This document shows, piece by piece, positions 8,270 to 17,096 of a stretch of 64,000 bases of DNA. Origin of the DNA: Thermodesulfovibrio thiophilus DSM 17215 (GTDB lineage: Bacteria; Nitrospirota; Thermodesulfovibrionia; Thermodesulfovibrionales; Thermodesulfovibrionaceae); NCBI RefSeq assembly GCF_000423865.1, contig NZ_AUIU01000013.1, positions 170,133 through 234,132 of the forward strand, written 5' to 3'. Under the pieces are notes generated by a model. It was not told the origin of the DNA, did not search any database, and saw nothing but the letters and a program-made list of their open reading frames with translations. A program made the translations under genes and the position numbers. Every line of letters starts with the position of its first letter. Within the stretch, counting starts at the first letter, position 1.

Positions 8270-10204
8270 ATGAAACTAAAAAATCTTTCAATAAATACGA
8301 AATTTACACTGTCAATAGCTTTAATAATTTTTGCTTTCTGTATAATGTTTTCATTTCTTTTATATTACCATCTAAAACAAAAAGTTATCGAGGATGCGAA
8401 TGAAAAAACAAGAATTATTATGACTCAGATTGACGCACTTGGCAATTATGTAAAAGATGAGCTAAGGCCAGCTATATTTAAACTACTTTATGAAACAGGG
8501 AAAAAAGATGAGTTTATTGTTGAAGGAATGTCAACCACTCATGTGAGATTGAGTGTTATGAGGAGATTTAATAATAAAATAAAAAACTATACGTACAGAA
8601 GAGTTTCAACAGATCCTATTAATCCAGAACATAAAGCAGATGCATTACATGTTCAATTAATTGAATATTTTAAAAAAAATTCTGATAAAGAATCATGGAG
8701 CGGAATTATAAAATCAGGAGATCAGGAAATTCTTATAATGGCTAAACCGGTTAATATTGAAAAAGGGTGTTTGATATGCCATGGAAAAATTATTAATGCA
8801 CCAAAAGCTTTACTTAAAATGTTTCCACGATCAAATGATTTTACGTGGAAAGATGGTGATGTTATAGGTGTTGAATCTGTTTCCATGCCTATTGCTTCAA
8901 CGCTTGGAGAAATAAAAGGAGTTGCAATATCAACATTTCTTTTTGGTGCGGTTACTCTTCTTTTTCTTTTTGTTACTCTTCATGGAGCATTCTGGAGCTT
9001 CGTGATTAAACCATTAAAAAGATTAAGCTTGTTATTCAGAGGCATAGTAGAGGGGACTGAGCCGCTTAATCAAACTATTGAAGTAAAAACAAAGGATGAA
9101 ATAGGAGAACTCATTTTTTCATTTAATCAGATGGCAAAATATTTATATGAAGCACAGGAGGCTACAAAAAAACATGCTGAAACTCTTCAGACAATATTTG
9201 AAGGTATCACAGATCCTCTTGCGCTTGTAAATCCTGACTGTACAGTAGAAATGACAAACCATGCATACAGAGTCTGGATGAAGGAAGGTAGATCAGCGGT
9301 CTTTACTAATAAATGCGATATAGAAAAACTTGATAGTGATAAATTGTGTCCGGTTTATTTCCTTAAAAAAGTCGTAGATACTAAAAAGCCATTTTCAGAG
9401 TACTGGGAAGGGGATGACGGGAAATATTATTTTATTCATCTCTATCCAATATTTGATGATTCAGGGAATGTGATTAAAGTTGTCCATTATGTTAAAGATA
9501 TTACGGAGAAACGAAAAATAGAAGACCAGATGCGAATTACAGAAAAACTTGCAGCAATTGGACAACTCTCAGCAGGACTTGCTCATGAGATTAATAATCC
9601 ACTTGGCGGTATAAGGCTCTGTTTTAACAATTTAATTTCAACTAAAATGGATGAGGAAACAAAAAAGATGCATATTGAAGTTATAAATCATGGCCTTATA
9701 AAAATCCAGCAGATTATAAAACAGCTTCTTGATTTTTCAAAACAAACAGAGTTAGTCAAGTCATCCGTTCCGATCAATAGTCTTGTGGAAAATGTATTGA
9801 AATTAACTGAATATCTTATATCAAAAAATGGTATTACTGTTATAAGGAAACTTTCACAAGATATTCCTGAAATAATGGTTGATTCAAATAAAATAGAGCA
9901 GGTTTTCTTAAATATTGTGCTTAATGCAATTCAGGCAATGGATGGAAGACAAAAAATTCTTACAATAGAGAGCTATATGAAAAACGATAGATGTTTTGTT
10001 TCATTTACTGACACAGGTCATGGTATTCCTGAGAGTATACTTCCTAAGATTTTTGATCCATTCTTCACAACCAAGCCAGTTGGACAGGGAACAGGACTTG
10101 GACTATCTGTGAGTAAATCTATTGTAGAGCAGCATAATGGCAGGATTCTTGTTGAAACCTCAAAAGCTGGTACAACATTTATTGTGGAGTTACCGATCAA
10201 ATGA
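8270..10204 (+). CDS. Membrane sensor histidine kinase with haem c-type (Tll0287-like) sensor domain
   Basis: A 644-residue sensor that autophosphorylates and passes phosphate to the regulator encoded by the overlapping next gene. Order: membrane segment (residues 12-32), periplasmic domain to about 215 with C167-L-I-C-H171, the CxxCH haem c signature seen in DUF3365/Tll0287-like sensors, second membrane segment (about 220-245), HAMP, a PAS domain (about 300-420, ending in the VVHYVKDITEKRK linker), HisKA with phospho-acceptor H439 in GQLSAGLAHEINNPLGG, and HATPase with DTGHGIPE and GTGLGLSVS. The haem suggests sensing of redox state or a gas such as NO or oxygen. No Shine-Dalgarno is visible. 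Confidence 0.9.
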   Translation: MKLKNLSINTKFTLSIALIIFAFCIMFSFLLYYHLKQKVIEDANEKTRIIMTQIDALGNYVKDELRPAIFKLLYETGKKDEFIVEGMSTTHVRLSVMRRFNNKIKNYTYRRVSTDPINPEHKADALHVQLIEYFKKNSDKESWSGIIKSGDQEILIMAKPVNIEKGCLICHGKIINAPKALLKMFPRSNDFTWKDGDVIGVESVSMPIASTLGEIKGVAISTFLFGAVTLLFLFVTLHGAFWSFVIKPLKRLSLLFRGIVEGTEPLNQTIEVKTKDEIGELIFSFNQMAKYLYEAQEATKKHAETLQTIFEGITDPLALVNPDCTVEMTNHAYRVWMKEGRSAVFTNKCDIEKLDSDKLCPVYFLKKVVDTKKPFSEYWEGDDGKYYFIHLYPIFDDSGNVIKVVHYVKDITEKRKIEDQMRITEKLAAIGQLSAGLAHEINNPLGGIRLCFNNLISTKMDEETKKMHIEVINHGLIKIQQIIKQLLDFSKQTELVKSSVPINSLVENVLKLTEYLISKNGITVIRKLSQDIPEIMVDSNKIEQVFLNIVLNAIQAMDGRQKILTIESYMKNDRCFVSFTDTGHGIPESILPKIFDPFFTTKPVGQGTGLGLSVSKSIVEQHNGRILVETSKAGTTFIVELPIK

Positions 10205-11577
10205 AAGAAAAAATTCTGATAGTTGAAGATGATCCTGCAATGAGACTTGGAATGAGTCATTTTCTTGGATCATGCGGATATTATATTAAATCCTGTGATG
10301 ATGGATTAAAGGCAATGTCAATACTAGATTCAGAATTTTTTGATATCGCCATTATTGATCTGAGACTTCCCGGAGTTGATGGTCTTAGTTTACTTAAACA
10401 CATAAAAAATAGATACTTACAAACAGGTGTGATTATTATAACTGCATTTGCTGAAGTTAAGACCGCTGTTCAGGCGATAAAAGATGGAGCTTTTGATTAC
10501 ATTGCTAAACCATTTACAAATGAGGAGCTTATTCTGGTAATAGAAAGATTGCTGAAATTCAGAAATCTTGAAATGGAAGTGCAACACCTAAGCGAAATGG
10601 TTAAAAAAAAGGAGGGTTTTGAAGGATTAATATACGCGACTCCTGTTATGAAAGAAATAATTGATAAAATTGAAGCAGTATCGAAAACAGATGTACCTAT
10701 TCTCATTCAGGGTGAAAGTGGCACAGGCAAAGAATTAGTTGCAAATGCTATTCAAATGCATAGTCTGAGAAAAAATATGCCATATATCAAAATAAATTGT
10801 GCTGCAATACCTGAAACTCTTTTTGAGTCTGAACTTTTTGGATATGAAAGAGGCGCTTTTACAGGTGCCATTGAAACCAAAAAGGGAAAATTCGAGCTTG
10901 CAAATAGAGGTACATTATTTTTTGATGAAATCGGTGATATGCCCCTCGCTCTTCAGGCAAAACTTTTAAGAGTTATCGAAGATGGAATTATTTATCGTCT
11001 TGGAGGTAAAGAACCAATTCAGATTAACATTAGATATATTTATGCAACAAGTAAAAATCTTAAAGAATTAATAAAATCTGAAAAATTCCGGGAAGACCTT
11101 TTTTACAGAATAAATGTCATGCCGATATTTATACCACCTTTAAGAGAAAGGAAAGAGGATATCCCGGCATTAATTGAGAATTTTTTAAATATTTTTTCAG
11201 AGAAATATAGTAAACAGAATATTACTATTTCTTCTCTAGCATACGAGGCTTTGCTATCTTATGACTATCCTGGCAATGTTAGAGAATTAAAACACGCAAT
11301 AGAAAGAGCTGTACTTTTATCCAGTGATGGAGTGATTGATGTTAAACATTTGCCTGATGAGTTTTTGCCTGTAAAAGCCTTTCAGAATGATTGCATAGTT
11401 AATAAAATTACACTTAAAGAATGTCTGGAAAGCTTTGAAAAAAATCTTATAATTAAAGCACTTCAAGAATGTGGAGGCAAAAAAATAGAAGCAGCTAAAA
11501 AACTTGGTATAAGCAGAAAAGCTTTATGGGAGAAAATGAAAGCTTATGGAATAGACAGCGGAGGGGGAGGGATTTGA
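10201..11577 (+). CDS. NtrC-family sigma-54 response regulator
   Basis: A 458-residue output partner of the haem sensor kinase; the start overlaps the kinase stop (ATGA, 10201-10204). Receiver domain at 1-120 with acid pocket E9/D10/D11, phospho-acceptor D53 in IIDLRLPG and T/K motifs later; AAA+ domain with [21 protein letters not shown] and [10 protein letters not shown]-terminal Fis helix-turn-helix ending near [11 protein letters not shown]. It therefore activates RpoN promoters. The last six codons (SGGGGI and stop) are antisense to the 3' end of the tRNA-Ser gene on the minus strand, which makes the glycine-rich tail. Confidence 0.93.
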   Translation: MKEKILIVEDDPAMRLGMSHFLGSCGYYIKSCDDGLKAMSILDSEFFDIAIIDLRLPGVDGLSLLKHIKNRYLQTGVIIITAFAEVKTAVQAIKDGAFDYIAKPFTNEELILVIERLLKFRNLEMEVQHLSEMVKKKEGFEGLIYATPVMKEIIDKIEAVSKTDVPILIQGESGTGKELVANAIQMHSLRKNMPYIKINCAAIPETLFESELFGYERGAFTGAIETKKGKFELANRGTLFFDEIGDMPLALQAKLLRVIEDGIIYRLGGKEPIQINIRYIYATSKNLKELIKSEKFREDLFYRINVMPIFIPPLRERKEDIPALIENFLNIFSEKYSKQNITISSLAYEALLSYDYPGNVRELKHAIERAVLLSSDGVIDVKHLPDEFLPVKAFQNDCIVNKITLKECLESFEKNLIIKALQECGGKKIEAAKKLGISRKALWEKMKAYGIDSGGGGI

Positions 11578-11645
11578 ACCCCCGGTAGGAGATACCCTAC
11601 AGCGGTTTTCAAGACCGCCGCCTTAAGCCACTCGGCCACCCCTCC
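11559..11645 (-). tRNA. tRNA-Ser (anticodon TGA)
   Basis: An 87-base tRNA with acceptor GGAGGGG pairing to CCCCTCC, a long variable arm (GTAGGGTATCTCCTAC region), anticodon loop CTTGAAA with TGA at 11609-11611, a T loop TTCAAAT, and discriminator G as expected for serine. CCA is not encoded. Nineteen bases overlap the end of the plus-strand response regulator gene. Confidence 0.95.
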
Positions 11646-11653
11646 AATTTCTT

Positions 11654-11662
11654 ATTATACCA
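11654..11662 (-). promoter_or_regulatory. Extended -10 promoter of tRNA-Ser
   Basis: TGGTATAAT on the minus strand matches an extended -10 element (TGnTATAAT). Only eight bases separate it from the first base of the mature tRNA, so the primary transcript would carry a leader of about two bases or none. Confidence 0.6.
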
Positions 11663-11663
11663 G

Positions 11664-12893
11664 TTATTCATACCTTAATGCATCAATTGGATTGAGTAAT
11701 GAAGCTTTATAGGCTGGATAAAAACCAAAGAAAATACCAACGAAAGCGGAGAATCCAAAGGCTATTAAAGTTGAAAGTACAGAGATACTAACAGGCCATT
11801 GCATTGCTGCAGAAACAATCAAGGAAGCAATAATACCAAATACTAGTCCAATAATTCCACCGATTGTTGTTAAAAATACTGACTCTATAAGGAACTGCAT
11901 TCGTATATCTTTTGGCTTTGCACCAACTGCTATTCTTATCCCAATCTCGCGGGTTCTCTCTGTTACTGAAACCAGCATAATATTCATAATACCTATTCCT
12001 CCAACAACTAAAGAAACCGATGCTATAGCTCCTAAAAGGATTGACATTGTTTGCGTTGATTCTTTAGCAGCCTCAAGCATTTGTGTAAGATCTCTCACTG
12101 TAAAGTCATCTTCCTGCTTTTGTCCTATTCTGTGTCTCTGTCTGAGGAGAGCTGTTATCTGCTCTGTAGCTAAAGACATCTCTTCAAGCGAGTTTGCTTT
12201 AACATATATTATTTTAACTCTGCCTGGAAGAACTTGGCCAAAAAGTGTTCTTTGTGCTGTGGTAATTGGAACATAGATGATATCATCCTGATCCTGTCCC
12301 ATCATAGATTGACCTTTTTCTTCAAGAACGCCAACAACTTCAAAAGGAATTTTTGTAATTCTGATGATTTTACCAACAGGATCAAGATCTCCGAAAAGCT
12401 GTGTAACAAGGGTTTGGCCTATAACCGCCACTCTTGTTCCACTTCTAACGTCCTGCTCTGTTAAAAATCTTCCTGAAGTAACATTCCAGTCTCTGACTAT
12501 TGTCATATCAGGAGTCGTTCCAATTACTCCAGTTGACCAGTTCTGGTTTGCAAAAACAACCTGTGCTGTCCCTGAAATCACAGGTGCAACCGCAGATACT
12601 GCAGAGCACTCCTTTGCTATTGCCTCAGCATCTGCCATTGTAAGAGTTTGTTGTGTTCCTGCTCCCATTCTTATACCACCCTGTGTTGTTGAACCAGGCA
12701 AAATAAGAATCATATTGCTTCCTATGCTTGATATCTGTTCTGAAATTTTCTCACTTGCACCTGTTCCAATTGCAACCATTGTTACTACAGCGGCAACCCC
12801 GATGATAATACCAAGTATGGCAAGAAAAGAACGCATTGCATTAGCTATAAGAGATCGTAACGCAATGTTAACTATTGATGATATCGCTATCAT
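11664..12893 (-). CDS. ABC transporter permease, MacB/FtsX type
   Basis: A 409-residue inner-membrane subunit of a MacAB-like exporter. One membrane segment lies near the N-terminus ([21 protein letters not shown]), a large periplasmic MacB core domain spans about residues 50-260, and the FtsX domain with three further segments follows; [22 protein letters not shown] is the characteristic cytoplasmic coupling motif. Unlike E. coli MacB, the ATPase is a separate protein, encoded just upstream with a 4-base overlap. The operon order tolC-like, macA-like, ATPase, permease makes a complete tripartite pump; substrate unknown. Confidence 0.9.
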   Translation of the reverse strand: MIAISSIVNIALRSLIANAMRSFLAILGIIIGVAAVVTMVAIGTGASEKISEQISSIGSNMILILPGSTTQGGIRMGAGTQQTLTMADAEAIAKECSAVSAVAPVISGTAQVVFANQNWSTGVIGTTPDMTIVRDWNVTSGRFLTEQDVRSGTRVAVIGQTLVTQLFGDLDPVGKIIRITKIPFEVVGVLEEKGQSMMGQDQDDIIYVPITTAQRTLFGQVLPGRVKIIYVKANSLEEMSLATEQITALLRQRHRIGQKQEDDFTVRDLTQMLEAAKESTQTMSILLGAIASVSLVVGGIGIMNIMLVSVTERTREIGIRIAVGAKPKDIRMQFLIESVFLTTIGGIIGLVFGIIASLIVSAAMQWPVSISVLSTLIAFGFSAFVGIFFGFYPAYKASLLNPIDALRYE

Positions 12894-13573
12894 GATTTTG
12901 TATCACTTATTATTCTACCATCTAAAAATCTTATCTGTCTTTTACCGAATGCTGCTATATCTGGTTCATGAGTAACAATAATTGTTGTAAGACCCCGAAT
13001 TTCATTTAAATTTTTAAATATCTCCATTATCTCAATGCTTGATTTGGAATCAAGATTGCCTGTTGGCTCATCTGCAAATATTATTGATGGATTATTGACC
13101 AAAGCGCGGGCAATTGCAACTCGCTGTTGCTGTCCTCCGCTTAACTGTCTTGGATAGTGATGTGCTCTTTCCTTAAGTCCAACTGCTTCAAGCATATGTA
13201 GTGCTCTTTGTTTCCTTTCCTTAGATGGAACTCCAGCATAAATGAGAGGTAGTTCAACATTCTCTAAAGCTGTAGCTCTTGGAAGTAGATTAAACTGTTG
13301 GAATACAAAGCCGATTTTTTTGTTTCTTATTTCAGCAAGTTGATTAACATCCATTGTTGATACATCAATGCCTTCAAGATAGTATTTCCCAGATGTGGGA
13401 GTATCAAGACATCCAACAATATTCATAAATGTGGACTTGCCAGATCCTGACGGGCCCATAATACAAACAAACTCTCCTTTTTCTATGCTAACTGAAATAC
13501 CGTGAAGCACTACCAATTCATTTTCGCCGAATTGATAACTTTTGATAACATTTTCAAATTTTATAACCTGCAT
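12890..13573 (-). CDS. ABC transporter ATPase, MacB/LolD family
   Basis: A 227-residue nucleotide-binding subunit. Walker A is GPSGSGKST at about 41-49, the Q-loop VFQQFNLLP, the signature [15 protein letters not shown], Walker [14 protein letters not shown] and the switch histidine in IIVTHEPD. The LolD/MacB subfamily is indicated by [19 protein letters not shown]. It starts two bases after the adaptor gene stop and overlaps the permease start (ATGA-type), so the exporter subunits are tightly coupled. Confidence 0.93.
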   Translation of the reverse strand: MQVIKFENVIKSYQFGENELVVLHGISVSIEKGEFVCIMGPSGSGKSTFMNIVGCLDTPTSGKYYLEGIDVSTMDVNQLAEIRNKKIGFVFQQFNLLPRATALENVELPLIYAGVPSKERKQRALHMLEAVGLKERAHHYPRQLSGGQQQRVAIARALVNNPSIIFADEPTGNLDSKSSIEIMEIFKNLNEIRGLTTIIVTHEPDIAAFGKRQIRFLDGRIISDTKS

Positions 13574-13575
13574 AG

Positions 13576-14739
13576 TTAAAACCTTGGTGAAGGAGGCTTG
13601 CCTGTAGAAGACTTATTGTTTTTTTTGTTTGTCTGTATATCAACAATGACTTCTTGTCCTTCCTTTATATCTCCCTCAACAAGTTCGGTCCATTCTCCAT
13701 CAGTTATTCCTGTTTTAATGTTAACTCTTACTGGTTTTCCATCTCTTATAATCCAGACTCCCTGCTGTTTTGAAGGAGCAGCATTTGGCATTTTAAATCT
13801 TAAAGCAGTATTTGGAATTTTAAGGACATTGGTCTTTTCCTGAGTTACAAAAGTCACATTTGCTGTCATTCCAGGTTTAAGAAGCAGATGAGTGTTATCA
13901 ACAGCAATGACAACATCGTACGTTACAACATTTTGCACAACTGTTGGAGATAGCCTTATCTGAGCCACAACTCCTGTAAATCGTCTATCAGGATAGGCAT
14001 CTACTGTAAATGTTGCTTCCATTCCTGTTTTTATTTTTGATATGTCCGCTTCATCAACATTGGTATCAACCTGCATTTTGGTGAGGTCTGGAGCGATGGT
14101 AAATAATGTTGGAGTTTGAAAACTGGCTGCAACTGTCTGTCCTACTTCAACATTCTTTGCAATTACCACACCGTTAACCGGAGATACAATTCTTGTATAT
14201 CCGAGATTTGTTTTTGCCTGTTTTACTCCTGCCTCTGATTTTCTGACTTGAGCCACAGCCATCTCATATTGAGCTCTAGCACTGTCATAGGCTGTTTCAG
14301 CGTCATCAAGCTCACTGCGAGAAATAAGATCACGTTTAAAAAGTTCCTGTTTTCGTTTAAGAGTTCTCGCAGCATCTTTTAAAGTAATATCAGCCTTAAA
14401 AAGATTTGACCTTGCATTGTAAAGGTCTGCTTCAGCCTGCTTGAGTTCATTTTCAAAAGGAGTTGGATCAATCTGTGCAATGAGCTGATCTTTTTTAACA
14501 AGAGAGTTATAGTCAGCATATAAATCCACAATTGTCCCGGAAACTCTGGTACCAACTAGGATGGTTGTTACAGGATTAACATTTCCTGTTGCGGTAACTG
14601 TCTGGATAATGCTACCTCTTTGAACTTTAATAGTCTTAAATTCTGTTTTTGTTGAATCTGAAAAAATAACAATTAAGGTTACTGCAATTATAAATAAGGA
14701 AATTCCTGCAGTTAAAACTATTTTTTTCTTATTCTTCAT
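13576..14739 (-). CDS. Periplasmic adaptor (membrane fusion) protein, MacA/HlyD family
   Basis: A 387-residue adaptor linking the inner-membrane ABC pump to a TolC-like channel. An N-terminal membrane anchor ([20 protein letters not shown]) is followed by the lipoyl half-motif [21 protein letters not shown], a coiled-coil hairpin (about 95-180, [20 protein letters not shown]), the second lipoyl half ([20 protein letters not shown]) and beta-barrel/membrane-proximal domains ending in a lysine- and asparagine-rich tail. Start overlaps the upstream tolC-like stop by four bases. Confidence 0.92.
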   Translation of the reverse strand: MKNKKKIVLTAGISLFIIAVTLIVIFSDSTKTEFKTIKVQRGSIIQTVTATGNVNPVTTILVGTRVSGTIVDLYADYNSLVKKDQLIAQIDPTPFENELKQAEADLYNARSNLFKADITLKDAARTLKRKQELFKRDLISRSELDDAETAYDSARAQYEMAVAQVRKSEAGVKQAKTNLGYTRIVSPVNGVVIAKNVEVGQTVAASFQTPTLFTIAPDLTKMQVDTNVDEADISKIKTGMEATFTVDAYPDRRFTGVVAQIRLSPTVVQNVVTYDVVIAVDNTHLLLKPGMTANVTFVTQEKTNVLKIPNTALRFKMPNAAPSKQQGVWIIRDGKPVRVNIKTGITDGEWTELVEGDIKEGQEVIVDIQTNKKNNKSSTGKPPSPRF

Positions 14740-16049
14740 TTCTCCATTCCTACTGTTTTCAGTATTTGTGCATAGGTTACATTATAATCATAAACTGCCT
14801 GCCAGTATTGTGTATTTGATTGTTCATAAAGAACTATAGCGTCAACAACTTCAATTGAGCTTCCTATGCCAACCTCGTATCTTCCCATTGCCAGTTCAAG
14901 ATTTTCTTTTGCCTGTTTTAAAGTAATTTTTAGAGTATCAATTTTCTGAGAAGCTTCTTTAAGCTGTACAAAAAGATTTTTTATCTGGGAAATTATCTGT
15001 TGTCTTAGAGACTCTTCTTTATAGGAGTAATAAGATGTATCAGCCTTTGCCTGTTTAAGCTTATATGTAGTTGACCATCCACTAAAAATAGGAAGATTCA
15101 TCTGAAAAAGAAGTGTCCATTGTCTATCCAGAGGGAAATCTTCGTTGGAATAACCATAGGTTCCTGTACCTGTAAATACTGGCAAATACTCTTTCTTAAC
15201 GAGTTCTTCACTTGAGATTGAAGCCTTTTTATTAAGCTTCATTGCCTGAAGTTGTGGATTCCTTTGTATTGCGATATTTAATGATTCATTTTCATCGAGT
15301 TTTCTTACAGCATATTCTTCGTCTTTTATAGCAAAATCCGGTATATCAATGATACCCATTGCTACTTTTAAATTTAAAAGAGCCTGTTTTAGTTCTTTTT
15401 GAGCGGTTATTAAATTGAGCTTTGCATTACTCACCTCAACCTCTGCTTTTGTTACTTCTATTTTTGGTTTAAGCCCTACATCATAAAATCCTTTTGCAAG
15501 ATCAAGATGTCTCTGTGCCTGTCTTAAAACTTCTTCAGCTGTCTGCTTCTGTTTCTGTGATTTAAGAAGGTAAAAATATGCTTCTTTAACATTATAAATG
15601 ATCTGTAAAACTGTATCTCTATCCTGCCATTCTGTTGCTTTATAAAGCTCTTGCTGGATTTGTACCTGTTTGGATGTTTTTCCAAAATCAAAAAGCGTTT
15701 GCGTAAGGCTGAGCTGTCCTGAATACTCATTTGAGTATTCACTTCCTGAATATGAATATCCATTGTACTCTTTCTTCCCTCCTCTGTTTTCCTGATAGCG
15801 TCTCTGATATCCCAACGATAAATCTAATTGAGGGAAATAACCTGAACGGGCTTCTCCTATTTTGAAAAAACTTTTTTCCACACCAAATTTTGAAGCAATC
15901 ACTTCAGGATTTTTCGTTAAGGCTATATCGATACATTCATCTAAAGAAAGAACTTCAAGTTCTTCAGCAAAAACTGGAAATAATGCTGTATCGATAATGA
16001 AAAATAAAGCCAGCAATGTAACTGTAATAAAAACTGATATTTTATTCAT
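14736..16049 (-). CDS. TolC-family outer-membrane efflux protein
   Basis: A 437-residue outer-membrane channel protein, first gene of the exporter operon. A signal peptide (VTLLALFFIIDTALFPVFAEE) is followed by two repeated outer-membrane efflux (OEP) domains: LDECIDIALTKNPEV opens the first and LNIAIQRNPQLQAMKLNKKA the second, each with long amphipathic helices rich in Gln and Ala. The ATG has only a weak AACAGG ribosome site, and a GTTAC-N4-GTAAC inverted repeat lies just upstream (16053-16066). Confidence 0.92.
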   Translation of the reverse strand: MNKISVFITVTLLALFFIIDTALFPVFAEELEVLSLDECIDIALTKNPEVIASKFGVEKSFFKIGEARSGYFPQLDLSLGYQRRYQENRGGKKEYNGYSYSGSEYSNEYSGQLSLTQTLFDFGKTSKQVQIQQELYKATEWQDRDTVLQIIYNVKEAYFYLLKSQKQKQTAEEVLRQAQRHLDLAKGFYDVGLKPKIEVTKAEVEVSNAKLNLITAQKELKQALLNLKVAMGIIDIPDFAIKDEEYAVRKLDENESLNIAIQRNPQLQAMKLNKKASISSEELVKKEYLPVFTGTGTYGYSNEDFPLDRQWTLLFQMNLPIFSGWSTTYKLKQAKADTSYYSYKEESLRQQIISQIKNLFVQLKEASQKIDTLKITLKQAKENLELAMGRYEVGIGSSIEVVDAIVLYEQSNTQYWQAVYDYNVTYAQILKTVGMEK

Positions 16050-16280
16050 CCTGTTACCATTGTAACTTGAAAAATTCTGTTATAATCACTACTGTATATT
16101 TTATTTATTAATTGAACACTTCCTGTTTTTTCCGTCATTATGTCCCACAATTACGCTTATTCATATATATATTATATATCAACAACTTCCAATAGAAAAC
16201 ATACATACAAAGTTGTTGAAGCAGGCATACAATATTGCGAGGTAACATAATTTTTAAAATCTTGTATTGAATGATAAAAT

Positions 16281-17096
16281 ATGAAAATGTTTAGATGGCC
16301 TTTCAAGATTATAATTCTTATAGTTTTTGTTTATTTTGTTTACATTATTATTTATCCATTTATGGTAGATGTTTCTTCTCTGAAAAAGAAGAATCCAGAA
16401 CTTACTGCAATGATGAAATATCGTATTGAACAGTGGGGGAAAAAGGGTAAAAAAATAAAGATAAAAAAAATATGGATGCCATTAAACAGAATCTCACCCT
16501 ATCTTGTTAAGGCAGTACTTATTGGTGAGGATGATAAATTTTATAGACACTCAGGATTTGATATTGATGGCATAAAAAAAGCAATTGAAAAAGATATCAG
16601 GGGAAAAAAACTTAAATACGGTGGTAGCACAATTACACAACAACTGGCAAAAAATCTCTATCTCAGTCCATCTAAAAATCCTGTAAGGAAGATTCAGGAA
16701 GCAATAATTACATGGAGGATTGAAAAAACACTTTCTAAAAAAAGAATTCTTGAACTTTATTTGAATGTTGCAGAGTGGGGCGAGGGAATTTTCGGAGCTG
16801 AGGCAGCAGCAAGACACTACTTTGGTAAGTCAGCTTTTGACCTTAATCCTATGGAATCAGCAAAACTTACCGCTTCTCTCCCAAATCCAATAAAATATAA
16901 TCCTACTGGTAATTCAAGATTTGTGGAGAAGAGGGCCCATCTCATTTATTTTATAATGCAGAAAAGAGGAATAATCAAGGAGGAGTATACAGAACCTGAA
17001 AGTGATGATGTCACGCCTGTTTTGCAGGAAAAAAAGGAGGAAACAGAAAAGCCTTCTAATCCAGAGAATGAAAACGTCCAGCCTCCTTTAAAATAG
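16281..17096 (+). CDS. mtgA: Monofunctional biosynthetic peptidoglycan transglycosylase
   Basis: A 271-residue GT51 glycosyltransferase that polymerises lipid II into glycan strands. One N-terminal membrane anchor (residues 7-28) precedes the catalytic domain with IGEDDKFYRHSGFDIDGI (catalytic Glu in the EDxxFxxHxG motif), GGSTITQQLAKNLYLS and the late RILELYLNVAEWG motif. No transpeptidase domain follows; the tail is acidic and Pro/Glu-rich (about 235-271). It has no visible Shine-Dalgarno, and the ATG at 16287 is an alternative start. The 3' end overlaps malQ tail to tail by 41 bases. Confidence 0.92.
   Translation: MKMFRWPFKIIILIVFVYFVYIIIYPFMVDVSSLKKKNPELTAMMKYRIEQWGKKGKKIKIKKIWMPLNRISPYLVKAVLIGEDDKFYRHSGFDIDGIKKAIEKDIRGKKLKYGGSTITQQLAKNLYLSPSKNPVRKIQEAIITWRIEKTLSKKRILELYLNVAEWGEGIFGAEAAARHYFGKSAFDLNPMESAKLTASLPNPIKYNPTGNSRFVEKRAHLIYFIMQKRGIIKEEYTEPESDDVTPVLQEKKEETEKPSNPENENVQPPLK

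Noticed and set aside
12364..12975. 203-residue plus-strand frame
   Set aside because: Antisense shadow of the MacB-like permease, with no ribosome site and low-complexity composition.
16053..16066. GTTAC-N4-GTAAC repeat before the tolC-like gene as a third copy of the YeiH operator
   Set aside because: Spacing is 4 rather than 6 bases, so it is probably not the same site.
16140..16185. TA-rich run (ATATATATATTATATAT) as a promoter or origin element
   Set aside because: Simple AT repeat in an AT-rich genome; no DnaA-box cluster or paired -35 nearby.
16196..16242. Possible sigma-54 promoter before mtgA (AGGCAT...TTGC)
   Set aside because: GG and GC are 11 rather than 10 bases apart, which is normally not functional.
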